Shown: piece by piece, positions 46,207-56,310 of the stretch
Position numbering within the stretch: the stretch's first letter is position 1
Layout: each line of letters starts with the position of its first letter
From: Lysobacteraceae bacterium 2PB
Lineage (GTDB): Bacteria > Pseudomonadota > Gammaproteobacteria > Xanthomonadales > Xanthomonadaceae
NCBI GenBank assembly: GCA_005502915.1
Contig: SCMT01000005.1
Coordinates: 124,001-188,000 of the forward strand
DNA: 64,000 nucleotides
Direction of reading: 5' to 3'
Program-made: the position numbers and the translations under genes
The notes under the pieces: model-generated
Seen by the model: only the letters and a program-made list of their open reading frames with translations
Databases searched by the model: none
Told to the model about the DNA's origin: nothing

Positions 46207-46947
46207 ATGAATGCCGATCCCGCCCTGCCCCGCCTCCTGCTGCTGGAGGACGACCCGGTCAGCGCCGCCTTCCTCGCCACCGCGCTGGAAGCCCTGCCCG
46301 CGCGTGTGGACATCACCGCGTCGCTGGCCGAGGCCGAGCCGCTGCGCGATGCCGACCATACGCTGTGGCTGTTCGACGCCAACCTGCCCGACGGCACCGG
46401 CGGCGGACTGCTGGCGCGCTGGCGGGCGCAGGGCCTGGCGACGCCCGCGCTCGCGCATACCGCCGATCCGCGTCAGGAAGAACACGATGCGCTGATCGCG
46501 GCCGGTTTCGCCGACGTGCTGCGGAAGCCGCTGTCCGTGGCGCAGCTGCAGGAGGCGGTGAAACGGGCACTCGATGGCGTCGCGACCTGCGAGGCACTGA
46601 AGCACGGCGTGCAAGAGGAGGACACGACCTGCACGGCGTCCCCGATCTGGGACGATGCCGCCGCGCTTCGCGCGCTCAACGGCAATGCATCGATCGTCGC
46701 CGCGATGCGCGACCTGTTCCTCGGCGAACTCCCCGCGGTACGCGTGCGAATCGCCGATGCGTTCGCGCGTGCCGATGCCGATGCGATGCGCGCGGAGCTG
46801 CACAAGCTGCAGGCGTCCTGTGGTTTCGTCGGCGCGACGCGGGTGCTCGCGGCGGTGATGGCGCTGCGCGAGGCACCGATGTCGCGTGAAGCGTTCGCGG
46901 GATTCGAGGATGCGGTGGAAGGCACGATGCGCGCAGCAATCGCGTGA
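46207..46947 (+). CDS. Receiver-Hpt two-domain signalling protein
   Basis: A 246-residue protein. Residues about 8-125 form a receiver domain: LLLLEDDPVSAAFL holds the acidic pocket, FDANLPDGTG holds the phosphoryl-accepting Asp at about residue 57, and VLRKPLS holds the conserved Lys. Residues about 150-245 form an Hpt domain with ELHKLQASCGFVGA, where the His is the phosphotransfer site. There is no output domain and no histidine kinase gene nearby, so it would relay phosphate between separate partners. It is divergent from ydbH. Confidence 0.85.
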   Translation: MNADPALPRLLLLEDDPVSAAFLATALEALPARVDITASLAEAEPLRDADHTLWLFDANLPDGTGGGLLARWRAQGLATPALAHTADPRQEEHDALIAAGFADVLRKPLSVAQLQEAVKRALDGVATCEALKHGVQEEDTTCTASPIWDDAAALRALNGNASIVAAMRDLFLGELPAVRVRIADAFARADADAMRAELHKLQASCGFVGATRVLAAVMALREAPMSREAFAGFEDAVEGTMRAAIA

Positions 46948-46952
46948 AATCC

Positions 46953-47078
46953 TTGCCCCTACCCCAGCCCTCCCCCGCTCGCGGGGGAGGGAGCGAAGCG
47001 CGTCGCTTCAACAGATCACTCAATCGTTCGTTTGCGCGTCCTCCCCCGCGTCGCGGGGGAGGGCCGGAGTGAGGGCAA
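46953..47078. repeat. REP doublet in inverted orientation, extending into recO
   Basis: REP A (46953-47012) contains ccctccccc-gctcgc-gggggaggg and then gagcgaagcgcgtcgcttcaac. REP B (47039-47077) is inverted, with cctcccccgcg-tcg-cgcgggggagg and then gccggagtgagggcaa. A linker of 26 bases separates them. The recO stop at 47020-47022 lies in the linker, so the last 20 or so codons of recO are supplied by REP B. Confidence 0.75.
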
Positions 47079-47835
47079 CTCCGTCGCGGGACGCGGATGC
47101 ATTCGCATCGCCGCCACGCGGCAAGGCCGCGATCAATTCCCATGACTTGAGCCCGCGTCCGCCGAGATGGTGCAGCAGCAGCACGCGCATCACGCGACGC
47201 AGGCCGGGCATGTCCTCGGCACAGGGTTCGGTGTCGGCGCCGAGGTCGAGCAGCGCGCGCCCGGTGGCGGTTTCGCTGCGCCCGGCGCGGCCGGCGTCGC
47301 CGAGCATGCGGCGCGGGCCGTGTTCGGCATCGAGCACGTAGCGCGCGGCCGGATCGATGTCGCGGCCGTCGCCGTCGCAATCCCAGGCGAACCCGACGCC
47401 CAGCGCCTCCAGCAGGTCGCGCTCGAAGCGGCGCAGCGTCCACGCCAGCGAGAGATCGCTCAGCGCCAGGCGCGCGCGGGTTTCACCGTAGATCGCGTAC
47501 AGCTCGCCGTGGCCGTCGTGGCGCGGCGCGAGGCGGAGCATGAGCTCGTTGAGATAGAAACCCGCCAGCATCGCCTCGCCCTGCAGGCGCGGCGCCTCGT
47601 CGATGGCTTCCGCGCTGGACAGCTGCGCGAGTTCGCCGCGCTGCACGCCGTCGAAGCGGATGTGCTGCAGCGGCTGCAGCGCCGCGCGCAGCACATGCTT
47701 CTTCGGCCCCTGCACGCCGCGCGCCACCAGGCCGACGCGGCCGTGCTCGCGGCTCAGCACCTCGACCAGCAGGCTGGTCTCGCGCCAGGCGCGGGCGTGG
47801 AGGACGAAGGCGGGTTCGGCGGCGTAGCGGATCAT
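47020..47835 (-). CDS. recO: DNA repair protein RecO
   Basis: A 271-residue protein that loads RecA with RecR and anneals DNA strands. N-terminal OB-fold: [35 protein letters not shown]; then the helical domain with [16 protein letters not shown] and [15 protein letters not shown]; and [17 protein letters not shown] near the end. The last 20 or so residues (from about [16 protein letters not shown]) are encoded by a REP repeat and have no counterpart in other RecO proteins. It follows era by 28 bp on the minus strand. Confidence 0.93.
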   Translation of the reverse strand: MIRYAAEPAFVLHARAWRETSLLVEVLSREHGRVGLVARGVQGPKKHVLRAALQPLQHIRFDGVQRGELAQLSSAEAIDEAPRLQGEAMLAGFYLNELMLRLAPRHDGHGELYAIYGETRARLALSDLSLAWTLRRFERDLLEALGVGFAWDCDGDGRDIDPAARYVLDAEHGPRRMLGDAGRAGRSETATGRALLDLGADTEPCAEDMPGLRRVMRVLLLHHLGGRGLKSWELIAALPRGGDANASASRDGVALTPALPRDAGEDAQTND

Positions 47836-47863
47836 GCGGCGCGCACGGAACGCTCGTTCCGAC

Positions 47864-48799
47864 TCAGTCGCTGTACCCGAACGCCTTCAGCGCCGCTTCG
47901 TCGTCGGACCAGCCTTCGCGCACGCGGACCCAGGTTTCGAGGAAGACCTTGCAGCCGAACATGCGTTCCATCTGCTGGCGAGACTTGGTGCCGATCTCGC
48001 GCAGGCGGGCGCCGCCCTTGCCGATGACGATGGCCTTCTGGCTTTCGCGCTCGACGAAGATCACCGCGCCGATGCGGTACATCGGCTCCGGGGGGGCGCC
48101 CTTGCGCTTGGACATCTCTTCCTCGAAGCGTTCGATCTCCACCGTGGTCGCATACGGGAGCTCGGCGCCGAGCTGGCGCATCAGCTGTTCGCGGACCAGT
48201 TCGCCGGCGAGGAAGCGCTGGCTCTTGTCGGTGATCTCGTCCTCGCCGTACAGCGCCTCCTGCTCCGGCAGCAGGCCGAGCACGGTCTTCACCAGCGGCT
48301 GCAGGCCGCTGCGCTTGAGCGCGGAGACCGGATGCAGGCTGGCGAATTCGCGGCCTTCGTTCACTGTCTGCAGGAACGGCAGCAGCTCGGTCTTGTCGGG
48401 GTAGCGGTCGACCTGGTTCACGACCAGGACGACCGGGATGCCGGCGCCCTTGAGCGTGTCGTAGGCCAGGGTGTCCTCGTCGCTCCACTGCCCGGCGCGG
48501 ATCACCAGCAGCGCGGCGTCGACGCCTTCCAGCGCACCGCGCGCGGCGCGATTCATCATCCGATGCATGGCCGAGGCCGTGGCCTTGCCCTTGTCGGCGT
48601 GGATGCCGGGGGTGTCGACCAGCACCAGCTGGCCTTCCGGGAAGGTGGCGATGCCCAGCATGCGGTGCCGGGTGGTCTGCGGTCGGGGCGAGACGATGCT
48701 GACCTTGGTGCCGACGAGGGCGTTGATCAGGGTGGACTTGCCGACGTTGGGTCGGCCGAGGACGGCGACATGGCCGGCGCGGTAAGGGGATTCGCTCAT
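47864..48799 (-). CDS. era: GTPase Era
   Basis: A 311-residue GTPase that binds the 3' end of 16S rRNA and helps 30S maturation. G1 is GRPNVGKST at residues 16-24, G3 is DTPGIH, G4 is NQVD, and the C-terminal KH domain contains [13 protein letters not shown]. The G2 segment [11 protein letters not shown] is conserved. It lies between rnc and recO, the typical order. Confidence 0.95.
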   Translation of the reverse strand: MSESPYRAGHVAVLGRPNVGKSTLINALVGTKVSIVSPRPQTTRHRMLGIATFPEGQLVLVDTPGIHADKGKATASAMHRMMNRAARGALEGVDAALLVIRAGQWSDEDTLAYDTLKGAGIPVVLVVNQVDRYPDKTELLPFLQTVNEGREFASLHPVSALKRSGLQPLVKTVLGLLPEQEALYGEDEITDKSQRFLAGELVREQLMRQLGAELPYATTVEIERFEEEMSKRKGAPPEPMYRIGAVIFVERESQKAIVIGKGGARLREIGTKSRQQMERMFGCKVFLETWVRVREGWSDDEAALKAFGYSD

Positions 48800-48905
48800 C
48801 GGGGGATTGTACCGGGACCGGATGCGCCGGCAGCGGCGGATGTCGGCGGGGGGCGATCCGGGGCGACGTGCGGCGTCGCCGTGCCCGGTCGAGATGCAGG
48901 ATGGA

Positions 48906-49586
48906 TCAGGCGCCGAGCGCGTCCAGTACCGCCTCGGCGGCGAGCTGTTCAGCGGCGCGCCGGGAGCCGGCTTCGCCCTGCCGGCGCAGGTCGCGGTCGA
49001 CGAGCGCGCATTCGGCGACGAAGACCTTGGCGTGCTCCTCCCCGCTCTCGGAGAGCAGGGAGTAGACCGGCAGCGGCCACTGGCGGGCCTGCAGCCATTC
49101 CTGCAGGCGGGTCTTGGCGTCCTTGCCGAGCTTGTGCGGCGGAGGCAGGGCGTCGATGGCCTCGGCGAACCAGGGCAGCACCACGGCGCGGCAGGTCTCG
49201 AAACCGGCGTCGAGGTAGATCGCGGCGACCAGGGCTTCGAAGGCGTCGGCGAGGATGGAGTCGCGGCGGTGGCCGCCGGATTTCATCTCGCCCGGGCCGA
49301 GCACGATGCGCGTGCCCAGGTCCAGCCTGCGCGCCAGCGCGGCGAGCGACGACTCGCGGACGAGTTCGGCGCGGGCGCGGGTGAGTTCGCCTTCGACCGC
49401 GCGCGGCCAGCGCGTGTAGAGGGCCTCGGCGACGATGGCGCCGACCAGGGCATCGCCGAGGAATTCCAGGCGTTCGTTGTGCGCGGGAGCCGCGCTGCGG
49501 TGGGTGAGCGCGCGCTGCAGCAGCGCCGGGTCGCGGAACGCATGCCCGAAGGCATGCCCGGCGTTCGCGACAGGGGAACCGCTCAC
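48906..49586 (-). CDS. rnc: Ribonuclease III
   Basis: A 226-residue double-strand-specific RNase that cuts the 30S rRNA precursor and many mRNAs. Read from GTG at 49586, which gives the family-standard length and avoids overlap with the DUF4845 gene. The nuclease signature [12 protein letters not shown] is at about residues 36-47, and the second metal-binding segment [18 protein letters not shown] is intact. The C-terminal double-strand RNA-binding domain begins at about residue 153 ([19 protein letters not shown]). Gap to the upstream gene is 13 bp. Confidence 0.94.
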   Translation of the reverse strand: MSGSPVANAGHAFGHAFRDPALLQRALTHRSAAPAHNERLEFLGDALVGAIVAEALYTRWPRAVEGELTRARAELVRESSLAALARRLDLGTRIVLGPGEMKSGGHRRDSILADAFEALVAAIYLDAGFETCRAVVLPWFAEAIDALPPPHKLGKDAKTRLQEWLQARQWPLPVYSLLSESGEEHAKVFVAECALVDRDLRRQGEAGSRRAAEQLAAEAVLDALGA

Positions 49587-49599
49587 CTCGGTCGCGCGA

Positions 49600-49986
49600 T
49601 CAGAGCGGTGCGGATCCGGCGCCACCGGACAGCGGCTGCTCGGCGCTGAACTTGCCGACGGCATCCAGGTTGTAGAACAGCGGCACGCGAACTTCGTAGT
49701 TGACGTAGATGGTCTGGCCGCCGCCCTTGTTCTCGATCTTCACGTGCTCGTTCTTCACGTTTTCCGAGTAGTTGATGTACAGGCGCTTGAAGAATTTTTC
49801 CTTGATCTGCGCCGGCTGCTCGTAGGCGATGCCGGCCTCGTTGGCCAGGCCCTTCAGCGCGCTCTTGACCTCGAAGTACTCCCGGTACATGGGGAAGAGC
49901 TTCATGAGGATGAAGAGGAAGAACCCCACCACCGCCGCGGTGACGAGGAAGCTGATCAGGGTCATACCGCTCTGGTGACGTCGCAT
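49600..49986 (-). CDS. DUF4845 membrane protein
   Basis: A 128-residue protein with a short positive N-terminus ([15 protein letters not shown]), one membrane segment ([18 protein letters not shown]) and a periplasmic or exterior C-terminal part ([30 protein letters not shown]). The pilin-like start GMTLISFL is typical of DUF4845, which is found between lepB and rnc in many beta- and gammaproteobacteria. Function unknown. lepB is 66 bp upstream. Confidence 0.87.
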   Translation of the reverse strand: MRRHQSGMTLISFLVTAAVVGFFLFILMKLFPMYREYFEVKSALKGLANEAGIAYEQPAQIKEKFFKRLYINYSENVKNEHVKIENKGGGQTIYVNYEVRVPLFYNLDAVGKFSAEQPLSGGAGSAPL

Positions 49987-50052
49987 GGTTTCGAACTCCC
50001 CAATGGCACTGGACGATGTGGTGGTGGACGCACCCGGCCGGGCGCCGCCCGG

Positions 50053-50871
50053 TCAGGGAATGTCGTTGCCGATCCGGGACGTGTCGAAGCTGTTGCGGCA
50101 GAACCAGCCGCTGCAGTTCAACCAGACCAGGAAGGCCTTGCCGCGGAGCCTGTCCTCCGGAAGCATGCCCCAGAATCTACCATCTTCGCTGCGGTCGCGA
50201 TTGTCGCCGATCACGAGATAGTGACCCGGCGGCACGACCCATTCGCCCTCGCCCTGGTCGACCACCGGCAGGTGGGTGATCTCGAGCACGGCGTGCTCGC
50301 GGCCGGGCAGCTTCTCGCGCAGCTCGGTCGCGCCGGTCATCTCCACGCCCGGCCCCTTGCCGACGTATTCGCCGACCGGGGTGTACTCCAGGGTCTTGCC
50401 GTTGAGGCTGAGCTGGTTGTCGCGGTAGCTGACGGTGTCGCCGGGCAGGCCGATCACGCGCTTGATGTAGTCCAGCCCGGTGTTCGGGTCGTCGGGACCG
50501 CGGCCGGGGTAGCGGAACACCACCACGTCGCCGCGCTCGGGCTGGCCGACCTCGATCACCTTCTGGTTGGTGACCGGCAGGCGCAGGCCGTAGGCGTACT
50601 TGTTGACCAGGATGAAGTCGCCGATCAGCAGGGTCGGCATCATCGAGCTGGACGGGATGCGGAAGGGCTCGGCGACGAAGCTGCGCAGGATCAGCACCAC
50701 CGCCAGCACCGGGAAGAAGGCGCGGGCGTAGTCCACCACGACCGGTTCCGAGGCCTCGTCGAGCAGGCCGTCGGCCTTCGCGCGACGCTTGGCGAAGATC
50801 AGCTTGTCGAGCAGCCAGATGACACCGGACAGCAGGGTCAGCGTGACCAGGAGGATTTCGAACCAGACCAT
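50053..50871 (-). CDS. lepB: Signal peptidase I
   Basis: A 272-residue membrane serine-lysine protease that removes signal peptides after export. An N-terminal membrane segment (LLVTLTLLSGVIWLLDKLIF) is followed by a second hydrophobic region (ARAFFPVLAVVLILRSF); the catalytic Ser is in IPSSSMMPTLLIGDFI and the catalytic Lys in YIKRVIGLPGDTVSY. The domain ends with GDNRDRSEDGRFWGMLPEDRLRGKA. It follows lepA by 67 bp on the minus strand. Confidence 0.95.
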   Translation of the reverse strand: MVWFEILLVTLTLLSGVIWLLDKLIFAKRRAKADGLLDEASEPVVVDYARAFFPVLAVVLILRSFVAEPFRIPSSSMMPTLLIGDFILVNKYAYGLRLPVTNQKVIEVGQPERGDVVVFRYPGRGPDDPNTGLDYIKRVIGLPGDTVSYRDNQLSLNGKTLEYTPVGEYVGKGPGVEMTGATELREKLPGREHAVLEITHLPVVDQGEGEWVVPPGHYLVIGDNRDRSEDGRFWGMLPEDRLRGKAFLVWLNCSGWFCRNSFDTSRIGNDIP

Positions 50872-50938
50872 GGGACTTCCTTCGGAACGGGATCGGGGAT
50901 GGAGAGCACGCGGGCGTCGCGGGAGTGAATCGCAGGAC

Positions 50939-52744
50939 TTACTTGCTGTCCACCTGCAGCACGGCCAGGAAGGCTTCCTGCGGGATCTCCACGCGGCCGA
51001 CCTGCTTCATGCGCTTCTTGCCTTCCTTCTGCTTCTCCAGCAGCTTGCGCTTGCGGCTGACGTCGCCGCCGTAGCACTTGGCCAGCACGTTCTTGCGCAG
51101 CGCCTTGACCGTGCTGCGCGAGATGATCTGCGAACCGATCGCGGCCTGGATGGCGACGTCGAACATCTGCCGCGGGATCAGGTCCTTCATCTTCTCGCAC
51201 AGCTCGCGGCCGCGACGGTCGGCGTGGCTGCGGTGGACGATGATCGACAGCGCGTCGACGCGATCGCCGTTGATCAGCGTATCCACGCGCACGAACGGGC
51301 CGGCGTCGAAGCGGAGGAAGTGGTAGTCCAGCGAGGCGTAGCCGCGCGAGACCGACTTGAGCTTGTCGAAGAAGTCGAGCACGACCTCGGCCATCGGCAG
51401 CTCGTAGCTGATCTGCACCTGGTTGCCCATGTAGGTGATGCCGATCTGCGATCCGCGCTTCTCCTCGCACAGCGTGATGCAGTTGCCGACGTAGTCCGGC
51501 GGCGTGAGGATGTTGGCGCGGATGATCGGCTCGCGGATCTCGTCGACGTGGTTCACCGGCGGCAGCTTGGCCGGGTTGTCGAGCGACATCACGCTGCCGT
51601 CGGTCTTGAGCACCTCGTAGACCACGGTCGGCGCGGTGGTGATGAGGTTGAGGTCGTACTCGCGCTCCAGGCGCTCCTGCACGATCTCCATGTGCAGCAT
51701 GCCGAGGAAGCCGCAGCGGAAGCCGAAGCCCATCGCCTCGGAGCTCTCGGGCTCGAAGCGCAGCGCGGCGTCGTTGAGCTGCAGCTTCTCCAGCGCCTCG
51801 CGCAGGTCCGGGTAGTCCTCGGCGTCGACCGGGAACAGGCCGGCGAACACGCGCGGCTGCATTTCCTGGAAGCCCGGCAGCGGGTGCGGGGCCGGGTCCT
51901 GGTTGCGGGTCAGGGTGTCGCCGACCGGCGCGCCGTGGACGTCCTTGATGCTGGCGGTGACCCAGCCCACCTCGCCGGCGCCGAGCTTCGGCAGCACCCT
52001 GCGCTTGGGAGTGAACACGCCGACGTTCTCGACCTGGTGGGCGCGGCCGGTGGACATCACCAGCAGCTTGTCGCCGGGCTTGATCTCGCCCTGCATCACG
52101 CGCACCAGCGACACCACGCCGAGGTAGTTGTCGAACCAGGAGTCGATGATCAGCGCCTGCAGCTTGTCGGTATCGCGCGGCTTCGGCGGCGGGATGCGGT
52201 GGACGATGGCCTCGAGCACGTCGACGATGTTCAGGCCGGTCTTGGCGCTGATCGCGACGGCGTCGGTGGCGTCGATGCCGATGACCGCTTCGATCTCGCT
52301 CTTGGCGCGTTCGATGTCGGCGGTGGGCAGGTCGATCTTGTTGAGGATCGGCACGACTTCCAGGCCCTGCTCCACGGCGGTGTAGCAGTTGGCGACGGAC
52401 TGGGCCTCGACGCCCTGCGCGGCGTCCACCACCAGCAGCGCGCCTTCGCAGGCGGCCAGCGAGCGGCTGACTTCGTAGCTGAAGTCGACGTGGCCGGGGG
52501 TGTCGATGAAGTTGAGGAAGTAGGTCTCGCCGTCCTTCGCCTTGTACGGCAGGGAGACGGACTGGGCCTTGATCGTGATGCCGCGTTCGCGCTCGATCGG
52601 GTTGGAGTCGAGCACCTGCGCTTCCATCTCGCGGGCCTCGAGGCCGCCGCAGAGCTGGATGATGCGGTCGGCCAGGGTCGATTTGCCGTGGTCGACGTGG
52701 GCGATGATGGAGAAGTTGCGGATGTTCCGCATGGAGTCGGTCAT
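50939..52744 (-). CDS. lepA: Elongation factor 4 (LepA)
   Basis: A 601-residue translational GTPase acting in ribosome assembly or back-translocation. G1 is HVDHGKST, G3 is DTPGH, and G4 is NKIDLP. The C-terminal LepA-specific domain ends with [29 protein letters not shown]. Read from ATG at 52744; an internal ATG at 52732 (MRNIRNF) would give 597 residues, closer to the family norm. It is 168 bp below the mucD stop. Confidence 0.95.
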   Translation of the reverse strand: MTDSMRNIRNFSIIAHVDHGKSTLADRIIQLCGGLEAREMEAQVLDSNPIERERGITIKAQSVSLPYKAKDGETYFLNFIDTPGHVDFSYEVSRSLAACEGALLVVDAAQGVEAQSVANCYTAVEQGLEVVPILNKIDLPTADIERAKSEIEAVIGIDATDAVAISAKTGLNIVDVLEAIVHRIPPPKPRDTDKLQALIIDSWFDNYLGVVSLVRVMQGEIKPGDKLLVMSTGRAHQVENVGVFTPKRRVLPKLGAGEVGWVTASIKDVHGAPVGDTLTRNQDPAPHPLPGFQEMQPRVFAGLFPVDAEDYPDLREALEKLQLNDAALRFEPESSEAMGFGFRCGFLGMLHMEIVQERLEREYDLNLITTAPTVVYEVLKTDGSVMSLDNPAKLPPVNHVDEIREPIIRANILTPPDYVGNCITLCEEKRGSQIGITYMGNQVQISYELPMAEVVLDFFDKLKSVSRGYASLDYHFLRFDAGPFVRVDTLINGDRVDALSIIVHRSHADRRGRELCEKMKDLIPRQMFDVAIQAAIGSQIISRSTVKALRKNVLAKCYGGDVSRKRKLLEKQKEGKKRMKQVGRVEIPQEAFLAVLQVDSK

Positions 52745-52845
52745 GGTCGTCGGCGGCGGCCGTCGGCGGCCTTGAGGGGAAAACGACGGATTATCGCACA
52801 CCCCCGGGGATTCCCCGCCGGCGTCGGCCGAACGGCGGCACCGGA

Positions 52846-52887
52846 ACGACATCGCCCGGCCGGCGGGGCCGGACCGGGCGATGTCGT
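52846..52887 (-). terminator. Terminator of the rpoE-rseA-mucD operon
   Basis: A 14-bp perfect stem (acgacatcgcccgg with ccgggcgatgtcgt) encloses a nested G+C hairpin, 26 bases past the mucD stop on the minus strand. No clear T tract is seen. Confidence 0.6.
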
Positions 52888-52912
52888 AGCACCAGGCGGG
52901 GCGCCTGGGCGC

Positions 52913-54484
52913 TTACTTGCGCTCCTCCAGCGGGCTGACCGCGACGAAGGACGTGGCGCCGCCGCGACGGATGAGCAGCATCACGGTCTGGTCGGGGCGG
53001 AACTTCGCCAGCTCGCGGTCCATGGCGGCGACGCTGCCCACCGGCGTGGTGCCGACGCGCAGGACGATGTCGCCCGGGCGCAGGTTGGCGGCACGCGCGG
53101 CCTTGCCTTCGATCCGGGCCAAGCCGACGCCCTCGCCCGGGCGCAGGCCCAGGCTGCGGCGATCATCGGCATCCAGGTCCTGGCCGATCAGGCCGAGCTT
53201 GTTGCCCGAGGCCGCCTCGGCGGGCTTGCCATTGTCGCCCGCGACAGTCGGTGCCGGGCCGTCGCCCTCGTCGAGACGGGTCAGGGTGACCTTGCGTTCG
53301 ATGGGCTTGCCGGCGCGCAGGATCGAGAGCGTGACCGAGGTGCCCGGCGCCCGGCTGCCGATCGCCGGCGGCAGGTCGCTGAAGTCGTTGATCTGCACGC
53401 CGTCGACCGCACGGATGACGTCGCCCGGTTCGATGCCGGCCTTCTCCGCCGGGCTGCCCGGACGGACTTCGTTGACCAGGGCGCCACGGGTGTCGGGCAG
53501 GTCGAAGCCCTTGGCGGTGTCCGCCGTGACCGTGCCGACCACCGCACCCAGCTGCGCGCGCTCGACCTTGCCGCGGGTCTTGATCTGGTCGGTGACGTTC
53601 ATCGCCACGTCCATGGGAATGGCGAAGCTCACGCCCATGTAGCCGCCGGAATTGCTGAAGATCTGCGAGTTGATGCCGACCACCTCGCCGCGCGTGTTGA
53701 GCAGCGGGCCGCCGGAATTACCACGATTGATCGCCACGTCGGTCTGGATGAAGGGCACGTAGCGCTGCTCGCCGCCGGTGCTGCGACCGATGGCGCTGAC
53801 GATGCCGGCGGTGACCGAATGCTCCAGACCGAAGGGCGAGCCGATCGCGACCACCCACTGCCCGGGCTTGAGCTTCTTCGAGTCGCCGGTGCGCAGGAAC
53901 GGCAGGCCGCTGGCGGTCACCTTGAGCACGGCCACGTCGGACTGCGCATCGCTGCCGACCAGCTTGGCCTCGAATTCGCGGCGGTCGGCCAGGCGCACGC
54001 GGATCTTGTCGGCGCGGTCGACGACGTGGTGGTTGGTGAGCACGTAACCATCGGCCGAGATCAGGAAGCCGCTGCCCTGCGAGGCGCTCTGCGGGCCGGC
54101 CATTTCGTCCTCATCGTCCGGCCCCTGGCCACGACCACCGCCCGGGCCGCCGGGGAAAGGCGTATCCGGGCCGAAGAAGCGGCGGAAGAATTCGGGGATC
54201 TGGTCTTCGGGAATCTGCTGCGGGCCGCGGCCGCGCATCATCGGGCTGCGCGCCGAACCGGTGGCGACGATGCTGACCACCGCCGGGCCGACGTGGTCGA
54301 CGAGCTGGGTGAAGTCCGGCAGCCCGGTGACGAGCTGCGGGGCGGCAGCGGGCTCGGCGGCGACCTGTCCCGCAACGGGCGGCACGACAGGCGAGCGGGC
54401 GGTGATCGGCACCACCACCGTGGCGGTCGCGGTGGCGGCGGCGGTGGCCGCGACGAGCGTGAGGGTACGGAGCGACGATTTCAT
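52913..54484 (-). CDS. mucD: Periplasmic serine endoprotease DegP/MucD
   Basis: A 523-residue HtrA-family protease. A signal peptide-like start (RTLTLVAATAAATATATVVV) leads into a Pro/Ala linker, then the trypsin-like domain with the triad His in DGYVLTNHHVVD, Asp in SDVAVLK and Ser in NRGNSGGPLLN, and two PDZ domains (AEKAGIEPGDVIRAVDGV and AARAANLRPGDIVLRVG). A Gly/Pro-rich loop (FGPDTPFPGGPGGGRGQ) lies in the N-terminal part, as in DegQ/MucD proteins. It degrades misfolded envelope proteins and is the third gene of the sigma-E operon. Confidence 0.94.
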   Translation of the reverse strand: MKSSLRTLTLVAATAAATATATVVVPITARSPVVPPVAGQVAAEPAAAPQLVTGLPDFTQLVDHVGPAVVSIVATGSARSPMMRGRGPQQIPEDQIPEFFRRFFGPDTPFPGGPGGGRGQGPDDEDEMAGPQSASQGSGFLISADGYVLTNHHVVDRADKIRVRLADRREFEAKLVGSDAQSDVAVLKVTASGLPFLRTGDSKKLKPGQWVVAIGSPFGLEHSVTAGIVSAIGRSTGGEQRYVPFIQTDVAINRGNSGGPLLNTRGEVVGINSQIFSNSGGYMGVSFAIPMDVAMNVTDQIKTRGKVERAQLGAVVGTVTADTAKGFDLPDTRGALVNEVRPGSPAEKAGIEPGDVIRAVDGVQINDFSDLPPAIGSRAPGTSVTLSILRAGKPIERKVTLTRLDEGDGPAPTVAGDNGKPAEAASGNKLGLIGQDLDADDRRSLGLRPGEGVGLARIEGKAARAANLRPGDIVLRVGTTPVGSVAAMDRELAKFRPDQTVMLLIRRGGATSFVAVSPLEERK

Positions 54485-54614
54485 CGGGCGTGAGGTCCTC
54501 GACAAAGACGGAAAGGAGAATGCGGGGGCGTCGTGTGCGGGGCGACCGACGGCGGGCGGACGCGCCGCCATGCCGATCGCCACGACCGGTGCCGGGAGGC
54601 ACCGGACGGGTGTC

Positions 54615-55562
54615 TCAGCGCCTGCGGCCGGCCTGCTCGGCCTGCGAGGCATCGATCAGGGGCACGAAGTCGGGCTGGAACGGCGAGCGGCGCGTGGTTT
54701 CGATCGGATAGGTGACCATCACCTCGTCCGACTGCGATGCGCCCGGCACCAGCGCGCGGGGCCAGGATTTCGAGGCCTGCACCGGGGACGATGCCGGCGC
54801 TGCGGCGCGCTGAGCATCGACGGCGGCGTAGGTCTGCACCGGCGCGTCGGCGGCGGCAGGAGACGCCGCGCCCTGGCGCGCACGGGACGTGCTGTGCGCC
54901 GGGGAGGAAGCGGCGGAAGCCAGCGCGGCGCGCTCGGAGGTCCGCTCGGACATGGCGCGCGAGGCGGCCATGACCCTCGGCTTGGTGTCGCGGCGCTGCT
55001 CGGAGACGGCGGCGGCAGCGACGACGGTCGCGGCGGCCACGACCCCGGCAGTGCCCGGCGCCAGGCCGGGGGCGGGTTCGGGCGCGGACGGCAGCTGCGG
55101 GGCCGGCGCCGGAAGCGGCAGCGCGGTGGCAGCGGGCGACGTGGCCCCGGCAATCTGCAGGTCGCCGGCGGCCGGTGCGTCGAGGCGCGTGCCGAACAGT
55201 GCGGCCAGCGCGACCGAGGCGGCCAGCGCGGCGCCACCGCCCCAGTAGAGGAAGGACCGTCCGCCCCGGGCGACACGGATCGGCGCGACCTCGGCTTCGG
55301 CGATGTCGTTGGCGATCGCACGGCCGACGCGCTGGGCGAAGTCGGCAGGCAGTGCGCGGCCGGCGCCGCCGCGCATGGCGTCGCCGTAGAACTGCCAGCG
55401 CTGCCAGCAGTCGGCGAGTTCGTCATCGTGTTCCATGCGCCGCAGCAGGAAGCGGGATTCGTCCGCGGACAGCGCGTCGTCCATCATCGCGGACAGTCGC
55501 TCGCGGTGGAATTCCCGGCCCTGGGCGTCTTGCTTCGTGTCGGTGTCGTGCATTCCGGTCAT
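54615..55562 (-). CDS. rseA: Anti-sigma-E factor, RseA-like
   Basis: A 315-residue protein read from ATG at 55562. The N-terminal RseA domain (REFHRERLSAMMDDALSADESRFLLRRMEHDDELADCWQRWQFY) binds the sigma factor; a single membrane span follows (SFLYWGGGAALAASVALAALFG). The periplasmic part is long, Ala/Pro/Ser-rich and poorly conserved, unlike the shorter E. coli tail. It ends with YPIETTRRSPFQPDFVPLID. No rseB-like gene follows; mucD comes next, 130 bp down. It is the second gene of the operon. Confidence 0.87.
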   Translation of the reverse strand: MTGMHDTDTKQDAQGREFHRERLSAMMDDALSADESRFLLRRMEHDDELADCWQRWQFYGDAMRGGAGRALPADFAQRVGRAIANDIAEAEVAPIRVARGGRSFLYWGGGAALAASVALAALFGTRLDAPAAGDLQIAGATSPAATALPLPAPAPQLPSAPEPAPGLAPGTAGVVAAATVVAAAAVSEQRRDTKPRVMAASRAMSERTSERAALASAASSPAHSTSRARQGAASPAAADAPVQTYAAVDAQRAAAPASSPVQASKSWPRALVPGASQSDEVMVTYPIETTRRSPFQPDFVPLIDASQAEQAGRRR

Positions 55563-55692
55563 GGTGGTTCGATGTCGGAGAGGGGGGCTTGCGTCGAGTT
55601 GCGGTGTCGAAGTGCGGTGAAGCGTGCGGAACCTGTTGGAGCGGAACCTGTTGGAATCTGTCGGCGCCTGCCGGGCGCGCGGCCGGCGAAGG

Positions 55693-56310
55693 TCAGCGGA
55701 TCGCGCGTTCGCGCTCGCGCGGCGCATCCATGAGCGGGCGCAGGCGTGCGTCGATGGCGTCGCGGGCGCGGAAGATGCGCGAGCGCACCGTGCCGATCGG
55801 ACATTGCATGCGCTGGGCGATCTCCTCGTAACTCATGCCCTCCACCTCTCTGAGCGTGATCGCGGCGCGAAGTTCCTCGGGCAGCGCGTCGACCGCGCTC
55901 ATCACGGTCTGCTCCATCTCCTGGCGCATCAGTTCGCGCTCGGGCGTGTCGTTGTCGCGCAGGCGCAGCGCGGACTCGAACTGCTCGGCATCGTCGATGT
56001 CGATGTCCTCGCCCGGCGGCCGGCGCTTGTGCGCGACCAGGTGGTTCTTGGCGGTGTTCACCGCGATGCGGTGCAGCCAGGTGGAGAACTGGGCGTCCCC
56101 GCGAAAATTGCCCAGCGCGCGGTAGGCGCGCAGGAAGGTTTCCTGGGCCACGTCCTGGCATTCGCTCCAGTCGTGGATGTAGCGGCCGATCAGGGCCACG
56201 ACGCGGTTCTGGTACTTGCGCACCAGCAGGTCGAACGCGGCGCTGTCGCCCCGCTGCACCCGCCGGACCAGTTCGAAGTCCACATTTTCCGATGACGTCA
56301 TCTCGGCCAT
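55693..56310 (-). CDS. rpoE: RNA polymerase sigma factor RpoE (sigma-E)
   Basis: A 205-residue ECF sigma factor of the RpoE/AlgU group that directs the envelope-stress response. Region 2 reads AFDLLVRKYQNRVVALIGRYI and DVAQETFLRAYRALGNFRG; region 4 reads LPEELRAAITLREVEGMSYEEIAQRMQCPIGTVRSRI. The start at 56310 gives MAEMTSSENVDFELV. It heads the operon rpoE-rseA-mucD, with a matching promoter 87 to 114 bases upstream. Confidence 0.95.
   Translation of the reverse strand: MAEMTSSENVDFELVRRVQRGDSAAFDLLVRKYQNRVVALIGRYIHDWSECQDVAQETFLRAYRALGNFRGDAQFSTWLHRIAVNTAKNHLVAHKRRPPGEDIDIDDAEQFESALRLRDNDTPERELMRQEMEQTVMSAVDALPEELRAAITLREVEGMSYEEIAQRMQCPIGTVRSRIFRARDAIDARLRPLMDAPRERERAIR

Noticed and set aside
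46953-47078. A CRISPR-like array from the repeated palindromes
   Set aside because: Only two inverted elements without regular spacers or cas genes; they are REP elements.
48906-49664. RNase III starting at 49664
   Set aside because: This would overlap the DUF4845 gene by 65 bp and add 26 unconserved residues; GTG at 49586 gives the normal length.
50789-54493. A plus-strand open frame of 1234 codons opposite lepB, lepA and mucD
   Set aside because: It spans several convincing genes on the other strand and has no recognisable protein motif.
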